Below, piece by piece: positions 17,705 through 26,174 of a stretch of 64,000 nt of DNA (positions within the stretch are counted from its first letter, which is position 1; each line of letters starts with the position of its first letter). This DNA is from Pseudobacillus lumedeiriae (lineage in GTDB: Bacteria > Bacillota > Bacilli > Bacillales > Domibacillaceae). The notes beneath the pieces are model-generated. The model did not search any database, was not told the DNA's origin, and worked only from the letters and a program-made list of their open reading frames with translations. The DNA is taken from positions 558,001-622,000 of the forward strand of contig NZ_JAUIYO010000001.1 of the NCBI RefSeq assembly GCF_044891285.1, written 5' to 3'. The translations under genes were made by a program, and so were the position numbers.

Positions 17705-17743
17705 TTTAAAAACCGCCTTGGCGAAAAACAGGCCAAGGCGGTT
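17705..17743 (-). terminator. Terminator of the phosphonate operon
   Basis: A 12-bp perfect stem, AACCGCCTTGGC / GCCAAGGCGGTT (17711-17743). On the minus strand it is followed by TTTTTAAAAT, while on the plus strand no T-run follows. It therefore mainly ends leftward transcription from deoR, 108 nt past its stop, although it also abuts the usp stop. Confidence 0.75.
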
Positions 17744-17850
17744 GGTACATGAAAAAAATAGATTGAAATGCAGATTGTAGACAAAGTCCATTTTAGATAC
17801 CTTCAAGCTGACTGAAAACGCTTATCAATACCCTAGACTGAAATGTTTTT

Positions 17851-18636
17851 TCAGCATTTCACCCATTCAACCTCGTCTTTTTCTAACTTCTCTTTCCATC
17901 CCTCTGAATGATGCTTATCCGAAAGAATATAATCAACTTTACTCAAATTAGTAATTTGATATGTAGCTTTTACTCCTACCTTCGAATGATCCGCTAAAAC
18001 AAATGTCTGGCTCGCTTGCTTAATCATTTTTTCTGATAACTTAGCGTTTTCTAGGTCATAGCATGATAATCCGAAGTTTGGGAGTATACCATCCACTGAA
18101 ATAAATGCTTTTTCAAAATGCAGCTGATTCATAATTTGCTGAGACATAGGGCCGGCTACTCGATAATGTTGAGAACTGACCTTTCCACCAATAAATAATA
18201 CGTCTCCATCAAAAAACTTCTTATTAACTGCCGATATGAGCTGATTAGCCAGTGCAAAAGAATTAGTAATAATAGTCAGATTTTTATAATGAAGAATATA
18301 AGGTACCAGCTGCAGAGTAGTGCTTCCCTCATCAATCATCAGCACATCTCCATCACGTATAAAGGTAGCTGCTTTGTAGGCAATTCTTTTCTTTTGCTCA
18401 ACATTCCATATTTTTCTTTCAAACATGGAGGGCTCACTTAACAGAGTGGCTGCTAATTTTACAGCTCCTCCATACACTTTTTTTAACTTTTGCTCTTTAT
18501 CCAGCTCCTCCAAATAGCGGCGAATGGTTTCAGTGGAAACCGCAAATTCACTTGCTAACTCCGCTACTTTGACTTTTCCTTTCACCTCTATTTTTTCGAC
18601 GATTATCCGCTTTCTCTCTTCACTTATAACAGACAC
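17851..18636 (-). CDS. DeoR/GlpR-family repressor of the phosphonate operon
   Basis: A 261-aa regulator. N-terminal winged HTH (residues ~5-58): RIIVEKIEVKGKVKVAELA followed by VSTETIRRYLEEL. The C-terminal DeoRC effector domain has VLMIDEGSTTLQL and ITNSFALANQL, with FVLADHSKVG near residue 215; this domain usually binds a phosphorylated metabolite. The start is GTG 18636 after GGAGG. It is the last gene of a seven-gene leftward run and probably controls it, perhaps in response to an AEP-pathway intermediate. That ligand is inference. Confidence 0.9.
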   Translation of the reverse strand: MSVISEERKRIIVEKIEVKGKVKVAELASEFAVSTETIRRYLEELDKEQKLKKVYGGAVKLAATLLSEPSMFERKIWNVEQKKRIAYKAATFIRDGDVLMIDEGSTTLQLVPYILHYKNLTIITNSFALANQLISAVNKKFFDGDVLFIGGKVSSQHYRVAGPMSQQIMNQLHFEKAFISVDGILPNFGLSCYDLENAKLSEKMIKQASQTFVLADHSKVGVKATYQITNLSKVDYILSDKHHSEGWKEKLEKDEVEWVKC

Positions 18637-18678
18637 TGCCGTACCTCCAATGTCAAATATTTAATCTTATTTCTTTCA

Positions 18679-19869
18679 CTAAAGGTATAGCAGAACATCT
18701 TCTTTTTTTATGACCTTCACTTCTTCGTGAACAAAAATGTCTCTTTTTTTCAACTCCTCAAAAAGAAGTGACGGATTAGGAAAAGCTTCTTCCGGGGTGA
18801 TCACCCCATGCTTTTCTACCTGTCCATTAGCAATTAAGATGGCGGCAATAGCAAAAGGCGTTGCCACATTTCGTGTATAAGCTCGCAGCTTTTCCCATCC
18901 AGGTATAGACCCATCTGAAGCTGGATGTGTATGATATAGTGTGTGATTAACCTGTTTCCCATGTTTAGTTCCTTCAACTTCTACATGGAGCGCATAGCCG
19001 TATAATTCCGTTTGCTGACCTTCTTCAGACTCCAGTAAGTATTGAGATATACAATCCATAATACCAATCTCTTTACCATTTACCATAATAGGTGTATTTC
19101 GCAAAACTCCATAATCGAATAGCGATTTCACAAGACGCATATTCTTTTCAGGCCACGTCCCCCTGGTTTCAATTAATTTAATTCCCTTATCTTTCAATGC
19201 TTTAGAGAGAGTGATCGTTTCAGCATGCGGAATAATATATTGAATCGTTTCCCCATAAGGTTCAGGCAGTTGAATTCTTCGCGGCCGGGCAAACGGGGGG
19301 ACTTGTTTCATTTCCCCGTCTTCAAATACTACTCTTGTCGGCAATTCTGGATCATATTCATACGTAGTTGTCTCAGCAATGGAGGCTGAAAAGGCAATTG
19401 GCCGGAAAGAACCATGGCTTACCCGCACACTTTCTACCGTATCCATCTGATTAGCCGCATGCATAGCCATCATTTGCGTTAATCCCGGGGTCATGCCAAA
19501 ACCTGGGAGGAGAGTTTTTCCATTTCTCACAAACAAGTCATTCCACTTGTTCTCTTCTCCAAATCCATTTAAATTAATTCCATGGCATCCTGCTTTTGCA
19601 ATACATTCAGAAGACAATCCATTCAGCTTAATTGTTGTTCCATCTAAAACAATATCGTATCCTTTCATTTTTAATACAGTCTCTTTTATATCCGTTACAT
19701 CAACTTGCACAAAGTCCACCCTTGGGTCATTGAGCCACTTCACAACGTCTTTTCCCTCTTGCTCATTAAAATCAGCTACTGTGATTTTTTCAAAATTGGA
19801 ATATTGAACTAAGTCTAAGATCGCTTCACGACAAATTTTCCCTGCCCCGCCTAAACAAAATACTTTCAT
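18679..19869 (-). CDS. Saccharopine-dehydrogenase-like oxidoreductase in AEP operon
   Basis: A 396-aa NAD(P)-dependent enzyme of the saccharopine dehydrogenase / carboxynorspermidine synthase fold. The N-terminal Rossmann motif is VFCLGGAGKICREA (residues ~3-16), followed by VADFN (acidic strand end), VQVDVTD, DIVLDGTTIKLNG and LLPGFGMTPGLTQMMA (~118-133). The C-terminal part holds the catalytic/dimer domain. The ATG overlaps the phnW stop by 4 bp, so it is made with the AEP transaminase. No such step exists in the plain PhnW-PhnX route. It might act on a substituted AEP or an aldehyde/imine intermediate; I do not know the substrate. Confidence 0.85.
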   Translation of the reverse strand: MKVFCLGGAGKICREAILDLVQYSNFEKITVADFNEQEGKDVVKWLNDPRVDFVQVDVTDIKETVLKMKGYDIVLDGTTIKLNGLSSECIAKAGCHGINLNGFGEENKWNDLFVRNGKTLLPGFGMTPGLTQMMAMHAANQMDTVESVRVSHGSFRPIAFSASIAETTTYEYDPELPTRVVFEDGEMKQVPPFARPRRIQLPEPYGETIQYIIPHAETITLSKALKDKGIKLIETRGTWPEKNMRLVKSLFDYGVLRNTPIMVNGKEIGIMDCISQYLLESEEGQQTELYGYALHVEVEGTKHGKQVNHTLYHTHPASDGSIPGWEKLRAYTRNVATPFAIAAILIANGQVEKHGVITPEEAFPNPSLLFEELKKRDIFVHEEVKVIKKEDVLLYL

Positions 19870-20963
19870 TGATAAACACTCCTTCTTTCAATTGTTTCTG
19901 TTAATGCTAGAATATCAGCTTCATGTACGTCACCAATGTTTCCAATTCTAAAGGTATCTGTTTGTGAAACCTTGCCTGGATAAATGACAAACCCCTGCGC
20001 TTTTAAATATTCATAAAATGAAGCAAAATGAAAATCTTCATTTGGAAAACAGAATGAGGTGATGATAGGCGAATGATATTCGTCTTTAATAAACGGTTTA
20101 AATCCTGCTTCTTTCATCCGCTGCACTAGCAGTCTCTGATTCTGTTCATAGCGCTCCTGCCTGGTCATCACACCTCCTTCTTCTTCAAGTTCAAGCAGCG
20201 CTTGATAAAATGCCCGTACAACATGGGTAGGCGAAGTAAACCTCCACTTTCCGTTAAAATGTTCCATCGTTTCCCACTGATCATACAAATCAAGCGATAG
20301 AGAACGCGCCCGCCCTTTGCACTTTTCAATCTCTATGCGATTAGCAATGACGAACCCAAATCCCGGTACTCCTTGAATGCACTTATTTGCACTGCTAATA
20401 AGAAAATCAATCTGCCAATCTTCCATATCTATTTCAATACCGCCGAAACTACTCATTGCATCAATAATTGTGATTTTGTTATGTTTCTTGGCTGTTTTAG
20501 TAATTTCCCGTATTGGATTCAATATCCCTGTAGTTGTTTCACAATGGACCGCTGCCACATGAGTGATATCTGCGTGCTCTGTTAAGACTCTTTCCAATTG
20601 TTCAATTTGGATCGGTTCATTTTCGTCTGCTTCACACATAACTGTTGGAATGCCAAGTATGCGCGCGATCTGAGCGATTCTGTTTCCATACGCTCCATTC
20701 GCGCAAACTAAAAGCTTTCCCGACGACTCGATAACTGACCCTATAGTGGCTTCTACAGTAAATGTTCCGCTCCCTTGCATTAACACCGCTGTATATTTTT
20801 CAGTGTTTTTCACAGCCATCTCTACAAGCTTTCTGCGAACTTCTTGAACAAGACCATTGTAGTCGTCGTCCCATGTACACCAATCTCTTAGCATAGCGTC
20901 CTTGACTTGTTTTGTCGTAGTAAGCGGGCCGGGCGTCAATAGTAAATAATGTGAGTTTTCCAT
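19866..20963 (-). CDS. phnW: 2-aminoethylphosphonate-pyruvate transaminase
   Basis: A 365-aa class-V PLP aminotransferase. It moves the amino group of AEP to pyruvate, giving phosphonoacetaldehyde and alanine. Signatures: N-terminal LLLTPGPLTTTKQVKDAM, LMQGSGTFTVEA (~61-72), IDAMSSFGG (~167-175) and the PLP lysine K194 in SSANKCIQGVPGF. The length is typical. It lies 14 nt after phnX and is coupled by ATGA to the saccharopine-dehydrogenase-like gene. Confidence 0.95.
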   Translation of the reverse strand: MENSHYLLLTPGPLTTTKQVKDAMLRDWCTWDDDYNGLVQEVRRKLVEMAVKNTEKYTAVLMQGSGTFTVEATIGSVIESSGKLLVCANGAYGNRIAQIARILGIPTVMCEADENEPIQIEQLERVLTEHADITHVAAVHCETTTGILNPIREITKTAKKHNKITIIDAMSSFGGIEIDMEDWQIDFLISSANKCIQGVPGFGFVIANRIEIEKCKGRARSLSLDLYDQWETMEHFNGKWRFTSPTHVVRAFYQALLELEEEGGVMTRQERYEQNQRLLVQRMKEAGFKPFIKDEYHSPIITSFCFPNEDFHFASFYEYLKAQGFVIYPGKVSQTDTFRIGNIGDVHEADILALTETIERRSVYQ

Positions 20964-20977
20964 TTAAATATTCTCCT

Positions 20978-21781
20978 TTATGAAACAGTAATTAGTTGTT
21001 CTTGCTCAATTTCGTCAATTACTTTTTCCAAATCAGCCAATTGTAAAATCGTATAGTCAGCACCCGCCTCGATAAAACGCTCCCGTACTTCTTGTATTTT
21101 CTTTTCCAGCTCGCTATTTTCCATTGATTTCACTTCATTTTCCGTCAGACCTAGTTCACTGCTCCCTAAAATGATGCCAACTGTCCGCATCCCGGCATTT
21201 TTTCCTTCTTTTATATCTGCAATTGTGTCCCCAACTTTAATCATTGCGTTCATTGGATAGACACCTAATTTCATCGCATTTAAGTAAATCATCCACGGAT
21301 AAGGACGTCCGGCAGGTACTTCATCCGATGTAATTAGACAATCTGGGGCATACCCTTGTTTTTCAGCTTGCTCTGTAACGACTTCCATCATCTCTGCTGT
21401 GTAGCCGGTCGTTGAACCAATTTTGATCCCGCGCTGACGAAGTGCTTCCATAAGCTCCAAACATCCTGGAACTGGAGTCGCATAATTTGGAAGAATAGCG
21501 AATAATTCTTCTTCAAACCGTTCATACATCTCCTGAACATCTTTCTCTTCAGGATCACCCCCATGGACAGTTTTCCATAATTCTTTTATTCGCGGCATTT
21601 CAGTCAGCACACGAATATGTTCAAGTTTCCCCAGTCCCATCGGCGTACGTGCCTCTTCAACTGTAATTTCAACTCCTTTTTCTCTAAAAATTTCAACAAA
21701 CACTTGTACCGGTGCAAAACACCCATAGTCTACTGTCGTTCCTGCCCAGTCAAAAATAACACCTTTAATTTTCATTTCCAT
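20978..21781 (-). CDS. phnX: Phosphonoacetaldehyde hydrolase (phosphonatase)
   Basis: A 267-aa HAD-superfamily enzyme that splits phosphonoacetaldehyde into acetaldehyde and phosphate. The nucleophile is D11 in IFDWAGTTVDYG, and the Schiff-base lysine is K52 in PMGLGKLEHI, the feature that separates PhnX from other HAD enzymes. Further motifs are GSTTGYTAEMM, DEVPAGRPYPWM and KVGDTIADIKEG. It works directly after PhnW. It lies 11 nt after the permease gene. Confidence 0.96.
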   Translation of the reverse strand: MEMKIKGVIFDWAGTTVDYGCFAPVQVFVEIFREKGVEITVEEARTPMGLGKLEHIRVLTEMPRIKELWKTVHGGDPEEKDVQEMYERFEEELFAILPNYATPVPGCLELMEALRQRGIKIGSTTGYTAEMMEVVTEQAEKQGYAPDCLITSDEVPAGRPYPWMIYLNAMKLGVYPMNAMIKVGDTIADIKEGKNAGMRTVGIILGSSELGLTENEVKSMENSELEKKIQEVRERFIEAGADYTILQLADLEKVIDEIEQEQLITVS

Positions 21782-21792
21782 GTTTATCTCCC

Positions 21793-23550
21793 CTATCTTC
21801 GCTGCCAGCGGGACACCCGCAGGAGCATCTTTTTTGTTATGATTTCATGTAAAACTTTTATAAGTATATTTGTTAATAAAATAAGTGAGCTCATCGCTGC
21901 CGCTGCAGCCAAATTCCCAGCATCATCCATATTAACAATAGAGACCGCCGCCAATTTAAAGTCCGGCGAATACAAAAACATCACTGCAGAAATAGTCACC
22001 ATAGAATTGACAAAGAAATACATAGCCATTTCCGAAATAGCCGGCAAACACATAGGAACCGTAACGGTGAAAAATGTTTTGTAAAAAGGGACTCCCATAG
22101 ATTCAGATACCACTTCATATTCTTTATGTAATTTCTTTAACGATGTAGTCGCCGTGACGAAGGCAACCGAATAGAAATGGATAATATTTGCCATGACTAT
22201 GATCGCAACTGTTCCGTATAAAAAATGAAAAGGATTCTTAAACTCCCATGAAAGAAATTGGATTTCTGACTGGCTGAAAAAGAATATATATCCAAGCCCG
22301 ATAACAAGACCTGGTACAGCCAGAGGGATTACAGATAGAAAGTAACCAATTTTTCTTAAACCGGACATCCGGCGGATTTTTTCTATTCCATAGGCGAATA
22401 AAAAGGTTAAACATGTTCCAAGAATGGCTGTAATCACAGCGACAAGTACACTGTTTTTAAATGATTCCATCCCGTTACCCGTATAGCTGGAAATACCGAG
22501 ATGTTCAAAAGTGAAGCTTAGATCATACGGCCATACCTTTGTAAAAGCAGCAACTAAAACGGCAGAGACCATTAGCAAAACAGCGCCTGTGATAGCCGAA
22601 CAAAACAGGAACAATATCGTATCTCTCAACCGGCCCTTTTTAATTTGAAACGGCTTTGATTTAGCTGAAATGGATGCAGCATGCTTTTGTTTTGTCAGTC
22701 TATCAACGATAAAAGCAAAAACAGCTGGAAGCATAAGGATGATGCCCACCGCGGCACCCATTGCTATATTTTGCTGGCCGATCACTTGTTTATAAACATC
22801 TGTTGCAAGTACGTTGTATTGTCCCCCCACAATTTTTGGTGCTCCAAAGTCTGTGAAGCTCAAGGTAAAGACAACAAATGACGCACTGATCACACCGTAC
22901 TTCACCTCGGGCAGCGTAATTACTAGAAATTTTTTAAGCTTGCTTGCACGAAGAGTGTCAGCTGCTTCATACATTTGATAGTCTGTTCCTTGAAAAGCGA
23001 CTAGTAAAATTAACAACGCCTGTGGGAATGTATAAATAACTTCCGCTATGATAATTCCTATAGGGCCATACAATTCAAACGATACATTTGGCAAAATTCC
23101 AAAAAAACCATTCGTGATTAATCCTTGGTTTCCAAATAAATACATGAGAGCAATTCCGTGCATCATTGTTGGCGCAAATAATGGAAGAAGCGCTACAGAT
23201 TTAAAGAACCATTTTCCAGGAATCGCTGATCGGACGAGTGCATAGGCATAAACAAACGCCAAGGCAGTTGAAATCATCGTTGTCGTGCTTGATATAAAAA
23301 TCGTATTTTTCAATGATTGGACAAGCGCCGGTGAAGAAAAGTACTGAATGAAATTTTCTAATCCGACAAATGAGCCATCTTTGCTGTAAAATGCTTGAAC
23401 AAATAATTGGTACAGTGGAAAAACCAACAGTAATAAGAAAGTGCCAATCAAACTAAGAAGGAGTAAACGCTGCAGCCATTCGTTTTTTCTGCCTCTTTTG
23501 TTTATTCGTCTAGAGATAGCTGCTGTTTCATTCTTTTCTAGCCACTCCAT
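21793..23550 (-). CDS. AEP ABC transporter permease, double-length
   Basis: A 585-aa permease carrying two BPD-type membrane domains in one chain, about 12 helices. A charged N-terminus (~1-25) precedes the first half (~28-265), then a linker with basic residues (~268-290), then the second half (~295-575). EAA-like loops are seen at YEAADTLRASKLKKF and YEVVSESMGVPFYKTF. It matches the iron-type FbpB-like permeases annotated as PhnU2-type AEP transporters. It touches the ATPase gene, stop to start, with no gap. Confidence 0.9.
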   Translation of the reverse strand: MEWLEKNETAAISRRINKRGRKNEWLQRLLLLSLIGTFLLLLVFPLYQLFVQAFYSKDGSFVGLENFIQYFSSPALVQSLKNTIFISSTTTMISTALAFVYAYALVRSAIPGKWFFKSVALLPLFAPTMMHGIALMYLFGNQGLITNGFFGILPNVSFELYGPIGIIIAEVIYTFPQALLILLVAFQGTDYQMYEAADTLRASKLKKFLVITLPEVKYGVISASFVVFTLSFTDFGAPKIVGGQYNVLATDVYKQVIGQQNIAMGAAVGIILMLPAVFAFIVDRLTKQKHAASISAKSKPFQIKKGRLRDTILFLFCSAITGAVLLMVSAVLVAAFTKVWPYDLSFTFEHLGISSYTGNGMESFKNSVLVAVITAILGTCLTFLFAYGIEKIRRMSGLRKIGYFLSVIPLAVPGLVIGLGYIFFFSQSEIQFLSWEFKNPFHFLYGTVAIIVMANIIHFYSVAFVTATTSLKKLHKEYEVVSESMGVPFYKTFFTVTVPMCLPAISEMAMYFFVNSMVTISAVMFLYSPDFKLAAVSIVNMDDAGNLAAAAAMSSLILLTNILIKVLHEIITKKMLLRVSRWQRR

Positions 23551-24579
23551 TTAAACGCCCACTTTCTCTCGATATGACAGCATTTGCTTTTCACCTAAAG
23601 AAAGAGTGAGTGTACCGCCCTTTTGGATTTTTCTCTGCTGAACGATATTTGTAGCTATATCAATAAGTACCGGCTTATTGTGTAACGGCGAGCCAAAGTC
23701 CTCAAGCTTAACTAATCCTCTATATACCGGCCCTCTAAATTCAAGTTTCTCCACAACAGCACGTATGCCCGATCCGTCAGTTAACGTAATCTGCTCCGGC
23801 CGGATGGCAAGCATTTGCCCGTTTGGATCGGCCGGATGGACATTAATAAAATTCATAGCCCCGATAAAATCAGCTACGAATGGATTGGCTGGCAGCTGAT
23901 AAATTTCTTGAGGGGTGCCTATTTGCATGATTTCCGCGCTTTTCATCACAATAATTTTATCCGCCATCGTTAAAGCTTCCTCTTGATCATGGGTAACCAT
24001 AATTGTCGTAATGCCTAGTCTTTCTTGAAGAGAACGAATTTCAAACCTAAGCTTTTCTCGGACTTTAGCATCTAGCGCAGATAACGGTTCATCCAATAGA
24101 AGGAAATCCGGGGATAAGGCGAGCGCGCGGGCCAGTGCCACTCGTTGCTGCTGTCCTCCTGATAATTGTGCAGGATAGCGATCTTTACTATCCGCTAAGC
24201 CAACCATCTCTAAAGCATCCAGGGCTTTCTCCCTCGCTTCACGTCTAGGTATTTTTTTAGCTTTCAATCCAAATTCAACGTTTTTCAAGGCAGTTAGATT
24301 TGGGAAAAGAGCATACGATTGAAAAACGATCCCAATATTTCTTTTCGCCGGTGAAACAGCCGTTACATCTTGTCCATCGATAAATATCTTTCCAGAGGAC
24401 GGCTCTTCTAATCCGGCAATAATACGAAGTAATGTCGTTTTCCCGCAGCCGCTTGGACCTAATAAGCATAGGAACTCTCCTTTAGACACATTAAAAGAGA
24501 GATTATTTAATGTAGTGACATCTCCAAACTTTTTGCTGACGTGGTCAATTTTTAAATAATCCTTCATGGTGATTGACAT
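23551..24579 (-). CDS. AEP ABC transporter ATP-binding protein
   Basis: A 342-aa ABC ATPase. Walker A GPSGCGKTT (residues ~38-46), Q-loop FQSYALFP, signature LSGGQQQRVALARAL, Walker B LLLDEPLSALD and switch VTHDQEEAL. The C-terminal ~110 residues form a TOBE-like regulatory domain. It energises import through the neighbouring double permease and the PhnS-like lipoprotein. ATG 24579 has weak ribosome-site spacing; ATG 24567 is an alternative lacking four residues. PhnT2-type by context. Confidence 0.92.
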   Translation of the reverse strand: MSITMKDYLKIDHVSKKFGDVTTLNNLSFNVSKGEFLCLLGPSGCGKTTLLRIIAGLEEPSSGKIFIDGQDVTAVSPAKRNIGIVFQSYALFPNLTALKNVEFGLKAKKIPRREAREKALDALEMVGLADSKDRYPAQLSGGQQQRVALARALALSPDFLLLDEPLSALDAKVREKLRFEIRSLQERLGITTIMVTHDQEEALTMADKIIVMKSAEIMQIGTPQEIYQLPANPFVADFIGAMNFINVHPADPNGQMLAIRPEQITLTDGSGIRAVVEKLEFRGPVYRGLVKLEDFGSPLHNKPVLIDIATNIVQQRKIQKGGTLTLSLGEKQMLSYREKVGV

Positions 24580-24590
24580 CCTTTCGCCTA

Positions 24591-25673
24591 TTATTCTTCT
24601 TTCGCCTCAGCTTTTTGACCAAACTCTTTTTCCCATTTAGTTAAAATGGCATCACGGTTCTCTGCCGCCCATTTTAAATCATTTTTATCAAACAATTGAC
24701 TATCCACATCAGCAGGAAATCCTTCCGGCGTTTTGAAATCATTTTCAATTGTGACAAATCCATTAGCTTCAAAATATTCTTTCATGGCTTCATCAGAAAT
24801 GGCCCAGTCTAAAAATGCTTGAGCAATTTCTCTATTCTCTTCTTCAACTTTCTTAATTAAGGCGTTTGCTTCAACTTCCCAGCCCAGCCCTTCTTCTGGA
24901 AGAATGACTTCGATCGGAGAACCTTTCTGTTTTTCTTTTACTCCACTGTAAATCATAGAAATTCCAATTGGATACTCACCTGCTGATGCAAGCTTGGCCG
25001 GTTTTGATCCTGAATGAGTATATGAAGCAACATTCTTATGAAGCTTCTTCATATAATCCCAGCCTTTTTCTTCTCCCATCATTTGCAGCCAAGCAGAAAC
25101 GGTTAAAAATCCAGTACCTGAAGAAGCAGGATGCGGCATTACGAGCGTTCCTTTGTATTCTGGTTTTAATAGATCTTCATATGATTTAGGCATGGAAAGA
25201 TTTTTCTTTTCTAGTTCTTTTTTATTTACAGCAATCCCTGTCATAAATGCTGTATTCCCTACCCATTTTTCCGGCTGACTGGAATCTTTAAATAAAGGAT
25301 GCACCCGGTCAACTCCTTTAGGTGAATAACCCGCAAGCATGTCTTTTTCATCGAGCGCCAGCAAACTAGAGGCAGCTGTTCCCCAAACGACATCAGCCGG
25401 AGTGTTTTCTCCTTCAGCTAAGAGCTTTGCTGTAATGACCCCAGTTGAGTCACGGATAATGTTTACATCCACTTCCGGATATTTCTTTTCAAATGATTCA
25501 AGGTAAACAGGAATCAGCTCCTCCTCGATCGCTGTATAAACGGTTAATTCACCCTCCAGCCTTTCTTCTCCATCTTTTGCGGATGCTTTTTCTTCTTTGC
25601 CCGAACAACCGGCCATTAAAGATAAAACGAGTACAGTTGCAAGGGCGACTACTTTTTGCTTTTTTGCCTTCAA
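24591..25673 (-). CDS. AEP ABC transporter substrate-binding lipoprotein
   Basis: A 360-aa extracellular solute-binding protein of the iron(III)/AEP class. A lipoprotein signal peptide ends in the lipobox LMAGC with the modified Cys at residue 23. The mature domain starts at ELTVYTAIEEELI and contains RDSTGVITAKLLAEG, PHPASSGTGFLTV and GWEVEANAL. The start is TTG 25673 after AAAGGAGAG. It is the first gene of the leftward phosphonate operon and matches PhnS2-type proteins; AEP specificity rests on the phnWX neighbours. Confidence 0.9.
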   Translation of the reverse strand: MKAKKQKVVALATVLVLSLMAGCSGKEEKASAKDGEERLEGELTVYTAIEEELIPVYLESFEKKYPEVDVNIIRDSTGVITAKLLAEGENTPADVVWGTAASSLLALDEKDMLAGYSPKGVDRVHPLFKDSSQPEKWVGNTAFMTGIAVNKKELEKKNLSMPKSYEDLLKPEYKGTLVMPHPASSGTGFLTVSAWLQMMGEEKGWDYMKKLHKNVASYTHSGSKPAKLASAGEYPIGISMIYSGVKEKQKGSPIEVILPEEGLGWEVEANALIKKVEEENREIAQAFLDWAISDEAMKEYFEANGFVTIENDFKTPEGFPADVDSQLFDKNDLKWAAENRDAILTKWEKEFGQKAEAKEE

Positions 25674-26154
25674 GTTACTCTCTCCTTTTTCAATTGGTTG
25701 TTTCTCTACAAACTCACTATAAAAAACGAAAGTAAAAACCGATTAGTTGTATTGTTAATCTTTTGTTTTTTATGGAAAAGCTTTGAATCATGTGTTTTCA
25801 TTGTAAAATCAAACGAAAACCACAATTGCACCTTCAAATTATTTACATTGACTTAATATTTTGTATAAACTTCCACAAAAATGAGGCAACTTTTTTCACA
25901 TAAGGCATGTAGATCAAAGGAATGAATAGATAAAGAATTAAGGAGATTTACTCTTTTAGCAGAATGATTCGTTCATTTGAATGAGCTTTTCATGTAAATG
26001 GAGAGGAGTATAAACAAGATTAGCTGTTCAAGTACTTTACTCGTTGATATGTAGGGTTTTGAGGCAAAGAGTTGTACAAACCGAGGAAAAACCAGCTAAC
26101 ATGGAGCAATGACAAACTTGAATATTTTAATAATGAGCATAACAAAAAAGCCCC
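25674..26154. other. Intergenic region upstream of the phosphonate operon
   Basis: 481 bp, AT-rich, without a convincing gene. Near the phn end, minus-strand TATAGT (around 25716-25721) could be a -10, but I see no good -35. GATTA...TAATC (25741-25760) is a small inverted repeat that could be a regulator site; both are weak. The other end holds the argH terminator. I found no repeat copy in this gap. Confidence 0.4.
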
Positions 26155-26174
26155 TTACTTCTTAAGGGGCTTTT
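26144..26174 (-). terminator. Intrinsic terminator overlapping the argH stop
   Basis: Arms GCCCCTTA (26150-26157) and TAAGGGGC (26163-26170), with TTTT on both flanks. The argH stop codon lies inside the stem, so coding sequence and terminator overlap. Confidence 0.85.
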
